Below are positions 34,352 through 44,655 of a DNA stretch of 64,000 nucleotides, one piece after another. Position 1 is the stretch's first letter, and every line of letters starts with the position of its first letter. Origin of the DNA: Asterias amurensis (lineage: Eukaryota > Echinodermata > Asteroidea > Forcipulatida > Asteriidae); NCBI RefSeq assembly GCF_032118995.1, contig NC_092665.1, forward strand, positions 11,264,512-11,328,511, given 5' to 3'. Below the pieces are notes generated by a model, which saw nothing but the letters and a program-made list of their open reading frames with translations, did no database searches and was not told where the DNA came from. Position numbers and translations under genes: made by a program.

Positions 34352-37300
34352 TAGTTTCCAAACGCCAGGAGTCGATCGCTACTCGAAAGGATCCGATGTA
34401 ATAGTAGGCCAGCCAAAGTGTAAAATTACACTTTGGACGGCATAGTTTGTTAATGGCTGGCATCCATGCTAGATGTATGGATCATTGGCTCGGGAAGACG
34501 ATTAGGGTGGATGCCCAGCTTGATTTTGAATTTTAAGGTCATTTTGGGGTAAAAAGGTCAAAATAGGTAAAAAATCAATATTTTCAAAATTTGTGTCAAA
34601 TTTGTTCACATTTGATAGATCTATCCATAAAATGTATTTTTAACTTTATGTTGATACTACAAACCTATGTAATTAACGTATAAACTTTGACCTTGTGCAC
34701 AAATGTATAGCAAAACGAAGTGTAAAAGTGTGATTATCTTGAAAAGGGTACATTTTGAGTACACCAATTGTTTTTGCACTCCCCATCCAAATTGGTGCAT
34801 ATATTGGTTTCAAACAACTTTTTTTGAAAGGTAAATATACCCAGGCAGTTTTTGAGAAAAAAAAAATAATTCAAATACCACCTTCATGTGGGGTCTTAAC
34901 GACTCATTTTTAGGTCAAAATTTCAAATTAGGCAAAAAATTTGCATTTTTGAAATTTTCACAAAATTTGAACCCAAGTGATAGATCTACCCATAAAAAGT
35001 ATTTGTAAGTTAATGTTGAAATGTCAAACGTATGTAATTGACGAATAAACTTTGACCTTGTACACAAACGTATAGCAAAGCAAAACGTAAAAGTGTGATT
35101 ATCTTGAAAAGTGTACATTTTTAGTATACCAGCTTTTTACGCACCCAATGGTGCATTTATATGTTTCAAACAATGTTTTTTAAAGGTTAATGTACCCAGG
35201 CAGTCTTTCGAAAAAAACAAATCTCAAATACCACCTTCGTGTAAGGTCATATTGAGGTCAAAAAGTGCCAAAAATGTCAAAATTTAATGTATTTTTATTT
35301 TTTCGCCAACTTTTACCCCAGGCGGCAGATGTATCCATATGCCGTGGTTTTTTTTTCTAGAGCACTTTTTAAAGTTTGGCTGGTCTACTATAATCGGTAG
35401 TCGTCAAACGGGGCAGCAGTACATAGAGTCACTACCATTCCTTGAGCTTTTTCTCCCTAAGATTTGTTTGTGTATTTTTGTATGGTAGCTACACCGATGT
35501 TTTGGAGTTTCGCTCTTAAGTTCAGACATTTGTTTTATTTATTTTTATTCACAACCATTAATATACAAAGGGGTCATGTATTGCTGATTTTTAAAGTATA
35601 TTTCCAGATTTTTTAAATAAACAACAAAGCAATGTGTAGCCACAGAATACAAACTCTTCATCAACTAAAAGATGATTTGTAAAAAACAGTTTATCAACAC
35701 GTTATTGTTCAAACGAAACCAATCAAAGACTGCCAGTACCTAAACAAAGCATTCATGTAGCATTACTGATTTTATCATAATTTTATGAAGCTCCATTATA
35801 TTTATTTCAGATTTTTGAAAATTAAAGACCACGCGAGTCCTGTCGCAGCATAGGCTACTGTTCGTGTGTATTCAACACCGATGTGCGCACAGTTTACGAT
35901 TTCATCAACGCCACGGGTCGATTTGTAAAACGGTTTATCAACATGTTATCATTTAAACGAAGTCAATCCAAGACTGCCATTACCTATACAAAGCATTCAT
36001 GTAGCATTACTGATTTTATCATACATTTATAAAGCTCCGTTATATTTATTTCAGATTTTTGAAAATTACACACCACGAGTCCCTTTGCAGCATACTTTGT
36101 ATGTGTACTACACTGCTGTGCGCACAGTTTAAGATTTCATCAACGCCACGGGTCGATTTGTAAAACGGTTTATCAATGCGGTATCATTCAAATGAAGCCA
36201 ATCAAAGACTGTCATTCCCTATAAAAAGCATTCATGTAGCATTACTGATTTTATCATAAATTTATAAAGCTCCGTTATATTTATTTCAGATTTTTGAAAA
36301 TTACACAGCAGTGATGTACACCATAAAGTATGCTGCAAAGGGACGCGTGGTGTGTAATTTTCAAAAATCTTAAATAAATATAATGGAACTTAATAAAAAT
36401 ATGATAAAATCAGGAATGCTACATGAATCTTTTGTTTAGGGAATGGCAGTCTTTGATTGGTTTAATTTGAATGATACCATATAGATACACAGTTTTACAA
36501 ATCGACCCGTGGCGTTGATGAAATTGTAAACTGTACGCACAGCAGTGTAGTACACACGCACAGTATGCTGCAAATGGACTCGTGGAATGTAATTTTCATA
36601 AATCTGAAACAAATATAATGGAGAATTTTAAAATTATGATAAAATCAGTAATGCTACATGAATGTTTTGTTTAGGTAATGACAGTCTTTGATTGGTCTAA
36701 TTTGAATTATACCGTATTGATAAACCGATTTACATATCGACCCGTGGCGTTGATGAAATCTTAAACTGTACGCACAGCGGTGTAATACACGCGCACAGTA
36801 TGCTGCAAAGGGACTCGTGGTGTGTAATTTTCAGAAATCTGAAATAAATATAACGGAGCTTTATAAAATAATAATAAAACCAGTAAGGCTACATGAATGC
36901 TTTGTTTAGGTAATGACAGTCTTTGATTGGTCTAATTTGAATGATAACGTATTGATAAACCGTTTTACAAATCGACCCGTGGCGTTGATGAAATCTTAAA
37001 CTGTGCGAACAGCAGCGATGTACACAGATAAACTAGGCTGCAAAGGGACTCGCGGTGTGTACTTTTCAAAAATATGAAATAAATAGAACGGAGCTTTATA
37101 AAATAATAATAAAATCAGTAAGGCTACATGAATGCTTTGTTTAGGTAATGACAGTCTTTGATTGGTCTAATTTGAATGATAACGTATTGATAAACCGTTT
37201 TACAAATCGACCCGTGGCGTTGATGAAATCTTAAACTGTGCGCACAGCGGTGAACGTTGTTTACACACGCACAGTAGCCTATGCTGCAAAGGGACTCGCG

Positions 37301-37705
37301 TGGTCTTTAATTTTTTAAAATCTCAAATAAATACAATGGAGCTTTATCAAACTATGATAAAATGAATTCTTAAACTGTACGCACGGCAAAGTGACTTGCC
37401 ACAGTATATGAAGCAATTTAGGGGGACTCTCGGTCTTAATTATTAAAATCAGCAGAACTAGATGAATCTCTTGTGTACTGAAAGGGAATGGACCAGTCTT
37501 TGATTGGCCTTAACTTAATTGATAACGTACGTTTGTGTTGAGAAGTTTTGCAACGTGGAGAGTGATACGTATGTACCCCTGCAGTGGGTCCCATCCACTC
37601 GCAACACGAGAAATGCTGCACGGACTTGGTCAAGTCTAAAAACGTTCTTAACAGTGTGGTTATTTCGGATCCTTTTCACGTGTAACGATCGACTCCTGGC
37701 GTTTT
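34352..37705. mobile_element. Foldback element with head-to-head arrays of about 240 bp
   Basis: The outer ends AAACGCCAGGAGTCGATCG (34352) and its exact inverse (37687-37705) are followed inward by inverted AAAGGATCCGA. Inside, about three units in one orientation (35700-36310) face about four in the other (36330-37340). Markers are GCATTACTGATTTTATCAT, CGCCACGGGTCGATTTGTAA and CAATCAAAGACTG. The dyad is near 36320. Confidence 0.8.
34402..35390. mobile_element. 989-bp Harbinger-like nonautonomous element
   Basis: The TIRs TAGTAGGCCAGCCAAAGT and TAGTAGACCAGCCAAACT (inverted) are flanked by TAA on both sides. It contains two diverged tandem copies of about 370 bp (AAACTTTGACCTTGT, AAAGTGTGATTATCTTGAAA). 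It lies inside the left part of the foldback element. Confidence 0.75.
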
Positions 37706-37948
37706 ACCATACTCAAAGGGGGGTGATTCACGTTGACAAAATGCATTGGCATAGATTTGATTTATTTGTAGATGGTTTATTCACAATACAGCAAAAATAT
37801 TCTCGGTCAGAGGCCGAAAACTATTTTGTACATGTCATGTACACATTTAAAAACTTCAATACACAAAAGACAAGATTGAAGAAAGCAAAGGTGTCTCAAG
37901 CAAGTCAAAATTAAATTTAAGAGAGTGATATTAGAGAGAAAACAACGA

Positions 37949-38325
37949 TAAAGGCAGTGGACACTACTGGTAATTACTCAAAATAATTATGACCATAAAA
38001 CCTTACTTGGTAATGGGGAGCTATTGATATAAAACATTGTGAGAAACGGCTCCCTCTGAAGTAACGTAATTTTCGAGAAGTAATTTTTCAAGAATTTGAT
38101 TTCGAGAACTCAGATTTAGAATTTGAGGTCTCGAAATCAAGCATCTGAAAGCACACGACTTTGTGTGTTTTGTTTCTTTATTGCTACCTTGCAACTTCGA
38201 CGACCAATTGAGCGCAACTTTCACAGGTTTGTTATTTTCTGCATAAAAATATGTTGAGATAGGTTGAGATACACCAAGTGAGAAGATTGGTCTTTGACAA
38301 TTACCAATAGTGTCCAGTGTCTTGA
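37949..38325. mobile_element. TTAA-type MITE, AGGCAGTGGACAC family, copy 5
   Basis: AAAGGCAGTGGACACTACTG to ACCAATAGTGTCCAGTGTCT, with the central GAGGTCTCGAAATCAAGCAT palindrome. The terminal TTAAs are mutated. Confidence 0.88.
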
Positions 38326-40689
38326 ACAAAAAATATTTGGGACTGGAATGGAAGTTCAAAACTCAAGTGTCATCTCAAAAGACCGTCTACAAAAATTTAA
38401 GTCAACAAAAACAAGCAAAACATTGGGGCAGCTGAGTGCTAAGCTTTGTTTCTACTAATCCTACCTCCATGCTTTGAGATAAAGTATAATTTTAATGTTC
38501 CCCTTCTTTCATTTTTATTCAAAATGTCAGAAACCAGAGGGCTGGGTTGTCTAAGAAAATTGTTTCATTATAAATGTTTCCTTCAAATTCATATTATTTT
38601 TTTATCTGTTGAAACGTGGACGATCTGTTTGTCCTGTGTTTTGGCAACTTCTTCTTTGTCGTCAGCGCCTTTTGTTTTGCCGTGGCGCTTTTGTTTTTCC
38701 GTGGCGCTTTTTGTTTTTCCGTGGCGCTTTTTGTTTTGCCGTGACAGTTGTGGGCCACCGTAGTATCGCCTCCCTGTGCTACATCGCTAAACGTGAAAAT
38801 ACTGTGAAAGGTTCTGCTGTATTACACTGTATTATAGGCACAGACTTGGCGTATCCAGTTATATGGTCCTTATTTTTTATTTTATGGATCTTAAAATAAA
38901 ACCGCCATATTTCTTAGAAAAGATTTTTATACAAAACGAGTCAGAGAAATTCCATCGTCTCATATCAAACTCGATGTCATACTTCTTGCCGGCGGGCGCA
39001 TTGACCTCAGCAATAATAAATAAGGGATGTTTGATTTTCAGAATTTTGACTAATACTTGAGTTTGTACTAGTATTTATCATAATGATTCAAATTAATTAC
39101 TAGCTCAATTTTATTACAGGCCGCCCTTTTTTGTGTGATTAGCTGTGTTTGAGTTTATGTATTGTTGTATAATAGCTTACCCGGTACGGTAGGCTCCAAG
39201 TTCCAGTTCCAGTTCGGTACATGTCTAGAGCACGGCCGAATAAAAATAAACAAAAACACAAAAGAAGACCAACCAGAAGTAGCAATGTATCAAAATCTGG
39301 TTTTGAGAGGTTTTCGTTTATGTTTATTATAAGTATTGTTTTTGGACGTTAATTGATCGATATGACTTTTTCCGTTATGGGTGTATGGGGCGCCGTCTGT
39401 CAATTAATTGTTTGGCACTTTTAAGGCATGTTTTTACCATGGTTTATAGCAATTAGATGTAAACCATAGAAAGTGTTGCCAAATCCTTTTTATGGTTTAC
39501 ATACCAGTAGTATTTGATGTGTGTAAGTTTATGGTTTACAAACCATGAACATGCAACAAACATTTGTAAATCATGGTTCATATATGGGGCGCCGTCTGTC
39601 AATTAATTGTTTGGCACTTTTAAGGCATGTTTTTACCATGGTTTATAGCAATTAGATGTAAACCATAGAAAGTGTTGCCAAATCCTTTTTATGGTTTACA
39701 CACCAGCAGTATTTTTTTGGTGTAAGTTTATGGTTTACAAACCATGAACATGCAACAAACATTTGTAAATCATGGTTCATAAACCATGGAAACTTTACGC
39801 ATCTTTAAAACATGGTTTATAAACCAGAAAAATGAAGCATCAAATTCATGGTGTACAAATCATGGTTTATAAACCATGAAAATTGGGTCATCTTAAAAAC
39901 ATGGTTTATAAACCATAAAAATTGAAGCATGAAAATCATGGTTTATAAACAATAAAAATATGAGCACGAAAATCATGGTTTAAAAATTATGGTTTATAAA
40001 CCATAAAAATTGAGGCATATAAAAAACATGGTTTATAAACCATGAAAATTGAAACATGAAAATCATGGTTTACAAATCATGGTTTATAAACCATGAAAAT
40101 CGTAGCATGAAAAACGTGGTTTACAAATCATGGTTTATACACCATGAAAGTTGAGGCATCTTGAAAACATGGTGTTTATAAACCATGAAAATTGAAACGT
40201 GAAACTCATGGTTTATAAACCATGAAATCGGAGGCATTAAAAAAACATGGTATGTAAACCATGAAAACTGAAGCATCAAATTCATGGTTTATAAACCATG
40301 AAAATTGAGGCATCAAATATGGTTTACAAATCATGGTTTATAAACCATAAAAATATGTGCACTCACAAATTTTGGTTTACAAACCATAAAAAACCGCTAA
40401 ACAATAAATTGACAAACGGCACGTAAACGTGCCGTTTGTCAATTAATTCAACCTCCTTCCCATTGAGCGATAGTCGCGCAATCGCCCGCCGTGTACACGT
40501 CTCGCCCGGTACGTGGGGGTGTGTGTACGGCTGCCCACTGCTGACTGTTGTATGAGGCTCGTGAATAACGCCAGAGACCGGGCTCCAAAAATATTGTAAA
40601 ACATGCGTGTAGTTTGACCTCTGACCTCTGTCATTTCCAGTATAGATATCATTGATCTCCATTATACTGACTGGATAGGACATTGCGCT

Positions 40690-40842
40690 ATAGACCTTTT
40701 CGCAAATACTGGGGCGCGCGCGTAAAGCTTGGAATTAGGTGCATTGTGGTCTAGCTGATTACAAATTTGATTCATATATATCCCACAATGCACCTCATTC
40801 AACAGTCTGCGCTTGCGCATTGGTATTTGCGATAAGGTCTAT
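40690..40842. mobile_element. 153-bp MITE in the centre of the foldback element
   Basis: ATAGACCTTTTCGCAAATAC and GTATTTGCGATAAGGTCTAT are inverted. The inner GGTGCATTGTGG / CCCACAATGCACC pair extends the arms. Confidence 0.8.
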
Positions 40843-41522
40843 GCTGCGTGCATAAACACGCGGCCCAACAATGGCGGCGCAATTCCTTCAAACGGGTAAA
40901 TTAATGTGCACTTGGTCGGGTTTGAGTCTGTCAGTTGAAGTTGTAAATTGAGAATAGAAATGGGGGGACAACATGACGATCGATAGTTTTAAGTATGAAA
41001 AAGTTTCTGACTGAAATGCAATAAAGCAAACTAACTATTATTTGTTTCTATCAAATGCCCTATTAGTATTATGATAATGATATTTAAATTTCTAAACAAA
41101 CACTCGGCCGAGAAACTGTACTGGGATTCAGGTACATGTTTTTTTTTTATTCTTTCAGTTCATTGAGAAAATGGCAATAATATGAAAGATAGTTTAAATT
41201 CCCGGCTTATATTTGTAACGTTAGATATAATATTAATAACATGAATCGCTAAAAAAATGCAAAGGCCTACCTACTTATGGAAAGACAATCCCTTTGCCGA
41301 CTCAGTTTTCCCTCCTCCAGTGATTGACAGCCGCGCACGACTTCACCATCAGCATTTTTAGTTTGTTTGATCCGATTCCAATTGTATTAATCCCCAAATG
41401 ACAATTAAAAGGACGAAAACTTCTCTCTGTTTGCAGCAACTCCGTTTAAAAATGTACAACGCATTTCGTGTGACGAACGGTCTTCACCCGTTTGAAAAAA
41501 TACGCGCGCGGCCTGCGTTTGG
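40843..41522. other. Central spacer of the foldback element
   Basis: AT-rich, apparently unique sequence of about 680 bp with no open frame of note. It would be the place for a remnant gene, but none is recognisable. Confidence 0.5.
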
Positions 41523-42917
41523 ACGCGATGTCCTATCCAGTCAGTATAATGGAGATCAATGATAGATATGCAGTCAAATTCCATTGCGGACTTGAGAGCA
41601 GTGACTATTTGGGCATCTATGCACGTCACTGTACCGGGCGAGACGTGTACACGGCGGGCGATTGCGCGACTATCGCTCAATGGGAAGGAGGTTGAATTAA
41701 TTGACAAACGGCACGTTTACGTGCCGTTTGTCAATTTATTGTTTAGCGGTTTTTTATGGTTTGTAAACCAAGATTTGTGAGTGCACATATTTTTATGGTT
41801 TATAAACCATGATTTGTAAACCATATTTGATGCCTCAATTTTCATGGTTTATAAACCATGAATTTGATGCTTCAGTTTTCATGGTTTACATACCATGTTT
41901 TTATAATGCCTCCGATTTCATGGTTTATAAACCATGAGTTTCACGTTTCAATTTTCATGGTTTATAAACCATGTTTTCAAGATGCCTCAACTTTCATGGT
42001 GTATAAACCATGATTTGTAAACCACGTTTTTCATGCTACGATTTTCATGGTTTATAAACCATGATTTGTAAACCATGATTTTCATGTTTCAATTTTCATG
42101 GTTTATAAACCATGTTTTTTATATGCCTCAATTTTTATGGTTTATAAACCATAATTTTTAAACCATGATTTTCGTGCGCCTATTTTTATGGTTTATAAAC
42201 CATGATTTTCATGCTTCAATTTTTATGGTTTATAAACCATGTTTTTAAGATGACCCAATTTTCATGGTTTATAAACCATGATTTGTACACCATGAATTTG
42301 ATGCTTCATTTTTCTGGTTTATAAACCATGTTTTAAAGATGCGTAAAGTTTCCATAGTTTATGAACCATGATTTACAAATGTTTGTTGCATGTTCATGGT
42401 TTGTAAACCATAAACTTACACCAAAAAAATACTGCTGGTGTGTAAACCATAAAAAGGATTTGGCAACACTTTCTATGGTATAAACCATGGTAAAAACATG
42501 CCTTAAAAGTGCCAAACAATTAATTGACAGACGGCGCCCCATATAGGTGAAGGCTACGATGGGATATGGCAGAGGGCGCGCCGTGTTATTGTTTACGATA
42601 GGGGTAAAGTCCCGAATTAATTGCATATATTCGGGGAACTTCCCCCAAAAGGCTAAATTTCCAGCAATTTCGGAAACCCTTTTAGGAAACAGTCAGAAAC
42701 TAGTTTCAGAAAAATACAGTTTAATTGCATCAGCTGCGAATCTCAAGAAACAGGTAAAAATACTAAATTATCCTTATTTTGCATAGAAATTATGTCAGTG
42801 TGATATGAAAAACTTTCAAGAAAGAACATGAAGAAGAATATTTTAATATGTGTGGGATCTAAATGTACACCGTATGCGCCCTGGGTCTACTCTATTGCAC
42901 GACTATGATCATAACTG

Positions 42918-43044
42918 CGTCATAACCAGACCCAGTATAAACTAGGGCGGTGTAGTCCTTTTTTTGAAATTTTAGGACCGATAATGTCAACATTTCGAAA
43001 AAGGAATACAGCGCCCCAGTTATATACTGGGTCTACGTCATAAC
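42918..43044. mobile_element. 109-bp MITE with 9-bp target duplication CGTCATAAC
   Basis: The element 42927-43035 has termini AGACCCAGTATA and TATACTGGGTCT, with inverted arms extending through GGGCGGTGTAGTCCTTTTT. CGTCATAAC is found exactly at 42918-42926 and 43036-43044. Confidence 0.88.
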
Positions 43045-43529
43045 ATACTTCGGGAATTGTATAAAAATTGTTCGGAAAAAACATAATATCAGTTTGCTAT
43101 ACAATTTGTCGGAGTGACATAGGCCAGGCCTACCCCTCAGTCTTTGTTGATAAAGTTTTATTTCACTTTTTTTCTTTTTTCTATTGGCACCCCGGAATTT
43201 GTTTTGTCTGTTGCTCTATGTTTACGATGGTTTAATTCTGTCCAATTTCCGTTTTGTGTTTTCCTTGTTTTGTTTTGCCTTGTTTTCCTATAAATAATGC
43301 ATTGTTATTATTTTTTAATTGTGAGTTTTTAAAATCATTTCTACACATTAATGTTTCATGTATTATAAGGGGCAGAATTTTTGTTATTTTTGTTGTTATG
43401 ATTTTGTTTACATACTTTTATCTAATTGACTGTCTTTTATCAGACAGTTTTGCTATTCCTATTGGTGGAGAGAGCATCACGTGGGGGTGTTTAAACCTTT
43501 TGATAACAACCAGTGTTTATAACCGGTTG

Positions 43530-43886
43530 TGAGCGGACACTTTTTTATATATTATTTTTGATTATTAATATTATTATTTTTTGATTATTATTATTATTAT
43601 TATTATTATTTTTTGATTATTATTATTATTATTTTTTGATTATTATTATTATTGTTATTGTTATTTTTTTATTATTATTATTATTATTATTTTTTGATTA
43701 TTATTATTATTGTTATTGTTATTTTTTGATTATTATTATTATTGTTATTGTTATTGTTATTGTTATTGTTATTGTTATTGTTATTGTTATTGTTATTGTT
43801 ATTGTTATTGTTATTGTTATTGTTATTGTTATTATAATTATTATTATTATTATTATTATTTTTTTTTTTTTTTTTGGGGGGGGGGT
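43530..43886. repeat. Compound microsatellite (ATT)n / (TTATTG)n / poly-T / poly-G
   Basis: ATT runs separated by TTTTTT, then about 18 near-perfect copies of TTATTG (43737-43831), then ATT, T17 and G10. The spurious Ile/Val frames here are artefacts. Confidence 0.97.
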
Positions 43887-44531
43887 TCCTTAGACCATTT
43901 TTATGAATTTTGACTTAATTTCCCTTTGTTAACAGCAATTCAGAGAAGAAAATGTTTTGGGGTTGAACTTAGAGTGGGAATCGAACTAATGACCTCCAGA
44001 TAATTGTGCCAGCGCTCTACCCACTCTAGTTCAAATCCCACTCTAGTAAGTTTGTCTTCGTTCAACCCCAAATCTTTTTAAAAATTTACCCAGTCAATTT
44101 CCCTTATATTTTTATAATAGTAAAATATTTGTAGATTCAAAGGTGGAGGCATTCCATTGAATTATGCAACAGTGTTCTAAAATCCATAACAATTTGCACC
44201 TTATTTCTTTTAAAGGATGCTATAAGATTTATGGGCTTTTTGCAATATCCTCTATCTTAAAAAAACACACATAAAATAAAATAAAAATTATGCATACCAA
44301 TCACATATTTCACTAGTGAAATTGGCTGATAACCCTATTCTGGTGTGCAGAATTTGTTTGTGCTTAGCAGAATGGTAAAGTAATATTTTATTTGGAATCA
44401 GTAGGGCTTGTGTTTCCGTCCCTCAATGTCATCGTTTTTCACTGCCTTTAAATTGTTCACTGGTCTCAGTTGAAATATTAAATTTTTACAGCTTTTCATT
44501 TACAAATTAGCTTCATCTATACGACTTCATT
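43887..44531. other. Upstream region of the J-domain-like gene
   Basis: Contains an inverted tRNA-like SINE piece (43960-44045, minus strand GGGTAGAGCGCTGGCACAAT) and AT-rich DNA. TTTTTACAG at 44484-44491 may be the acceptor that joins an unseen untranslated exon to the first coding exon. Confidence 0.4.
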
Positions 44532-44655
44532 ATGGAAAAGCAGATGCCTAGAACATCCTCCAAGACCAACAGATCAAAACCCAAACAGGATGAAGGAGGA
44601 GGTTCTACTAGAACTCGTCCAGAATCTCAGAGTCAGAGTGAACCCAACCAAGCAG
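44532..44655 (+). CDS. J-domain-like gene, coding exon 1
   Basis: Starts ATGGAAAAGCAGATG and encodes a Ser/Arg/Glu-rich polar segment of 41 codons plus one base. The donor is GCAG|GTAAT. No earlier in-frame ATG continues this reading frame in the exon. Codon use and the matching phase of the next exon support it. Confidence 0.78.

Larger units (their letters stand above)
32856..38768. mobile_element. 5.9-kb compound element with TIRs and possible GTATCG duplication
   Basis: The left terminus TACGGTGGCCCACAACTGTC (32862) is inverted at 38762. Inside each end are tandem copies of GCGCCACGGCAAAACAAAAA (32881-32936 and 33283-33332 at left; 38665-38740 inverted at right). GTATCG flanks both ends (32856-32861, 38763-38768). 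The interior carries a minisatellite, TTAA MITEs and a foldback structure, and no recognisable transposase. Confidence 0.7.
39385..42542. mobile_element. Foldback element with arms of ATGGTTTATAAACCAT repeats
   Basis: The terminus ATGGGGCGCCGTCTGTCAAT is present at 39385 and again at 39584 (a 199-bp tandem duplication of the left end) and inverted at 42542. The arms (about 39584-40688 and 41523-42542) are inverted copies. Each holds dozens of CATGGTTTATAAACCATG units separated by AAAATTGAGGCAT-like spacers. A palindrome around ACGGCACGTAAACGTGCCGT lies near the inner end of each arm (40415 and 41706). No transposase seen. Confidence 0.85.

Noticed and set aside
37519..37914. 131-codon open frame at the right end of the foldback element
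   Set aside because: It crosses the element boundary at 37705, has AT-rich composition without codon bias, and no family is recognised.
40363..41780. Open frames in both foldback arms beginning MSYPVSIMEIND
   Set aside because: They are the same inverted-repeat sequence read twice and extend into the palindrome array; not a transposase.
39400..42540. Regularly spaced palindromic repeats resembling a CRISPR array
   Set aside because: The DNA is eukaryotic, spacers are near-identical and mirrored between the two arms, and the structure is a foldback transposon.
34352..42542. Possible Polinton/Maverick (6-bp duplication, long TIR)
   Set aside because: No integrase, polymerase or capsid genes are present, and the TIR ends and sizes do not fit.
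43636..43913. Ile/Val- and Tyr/Cys-rich open frames
   Set aside because: They are frames of one microsatellite (ATT / TTATTG).
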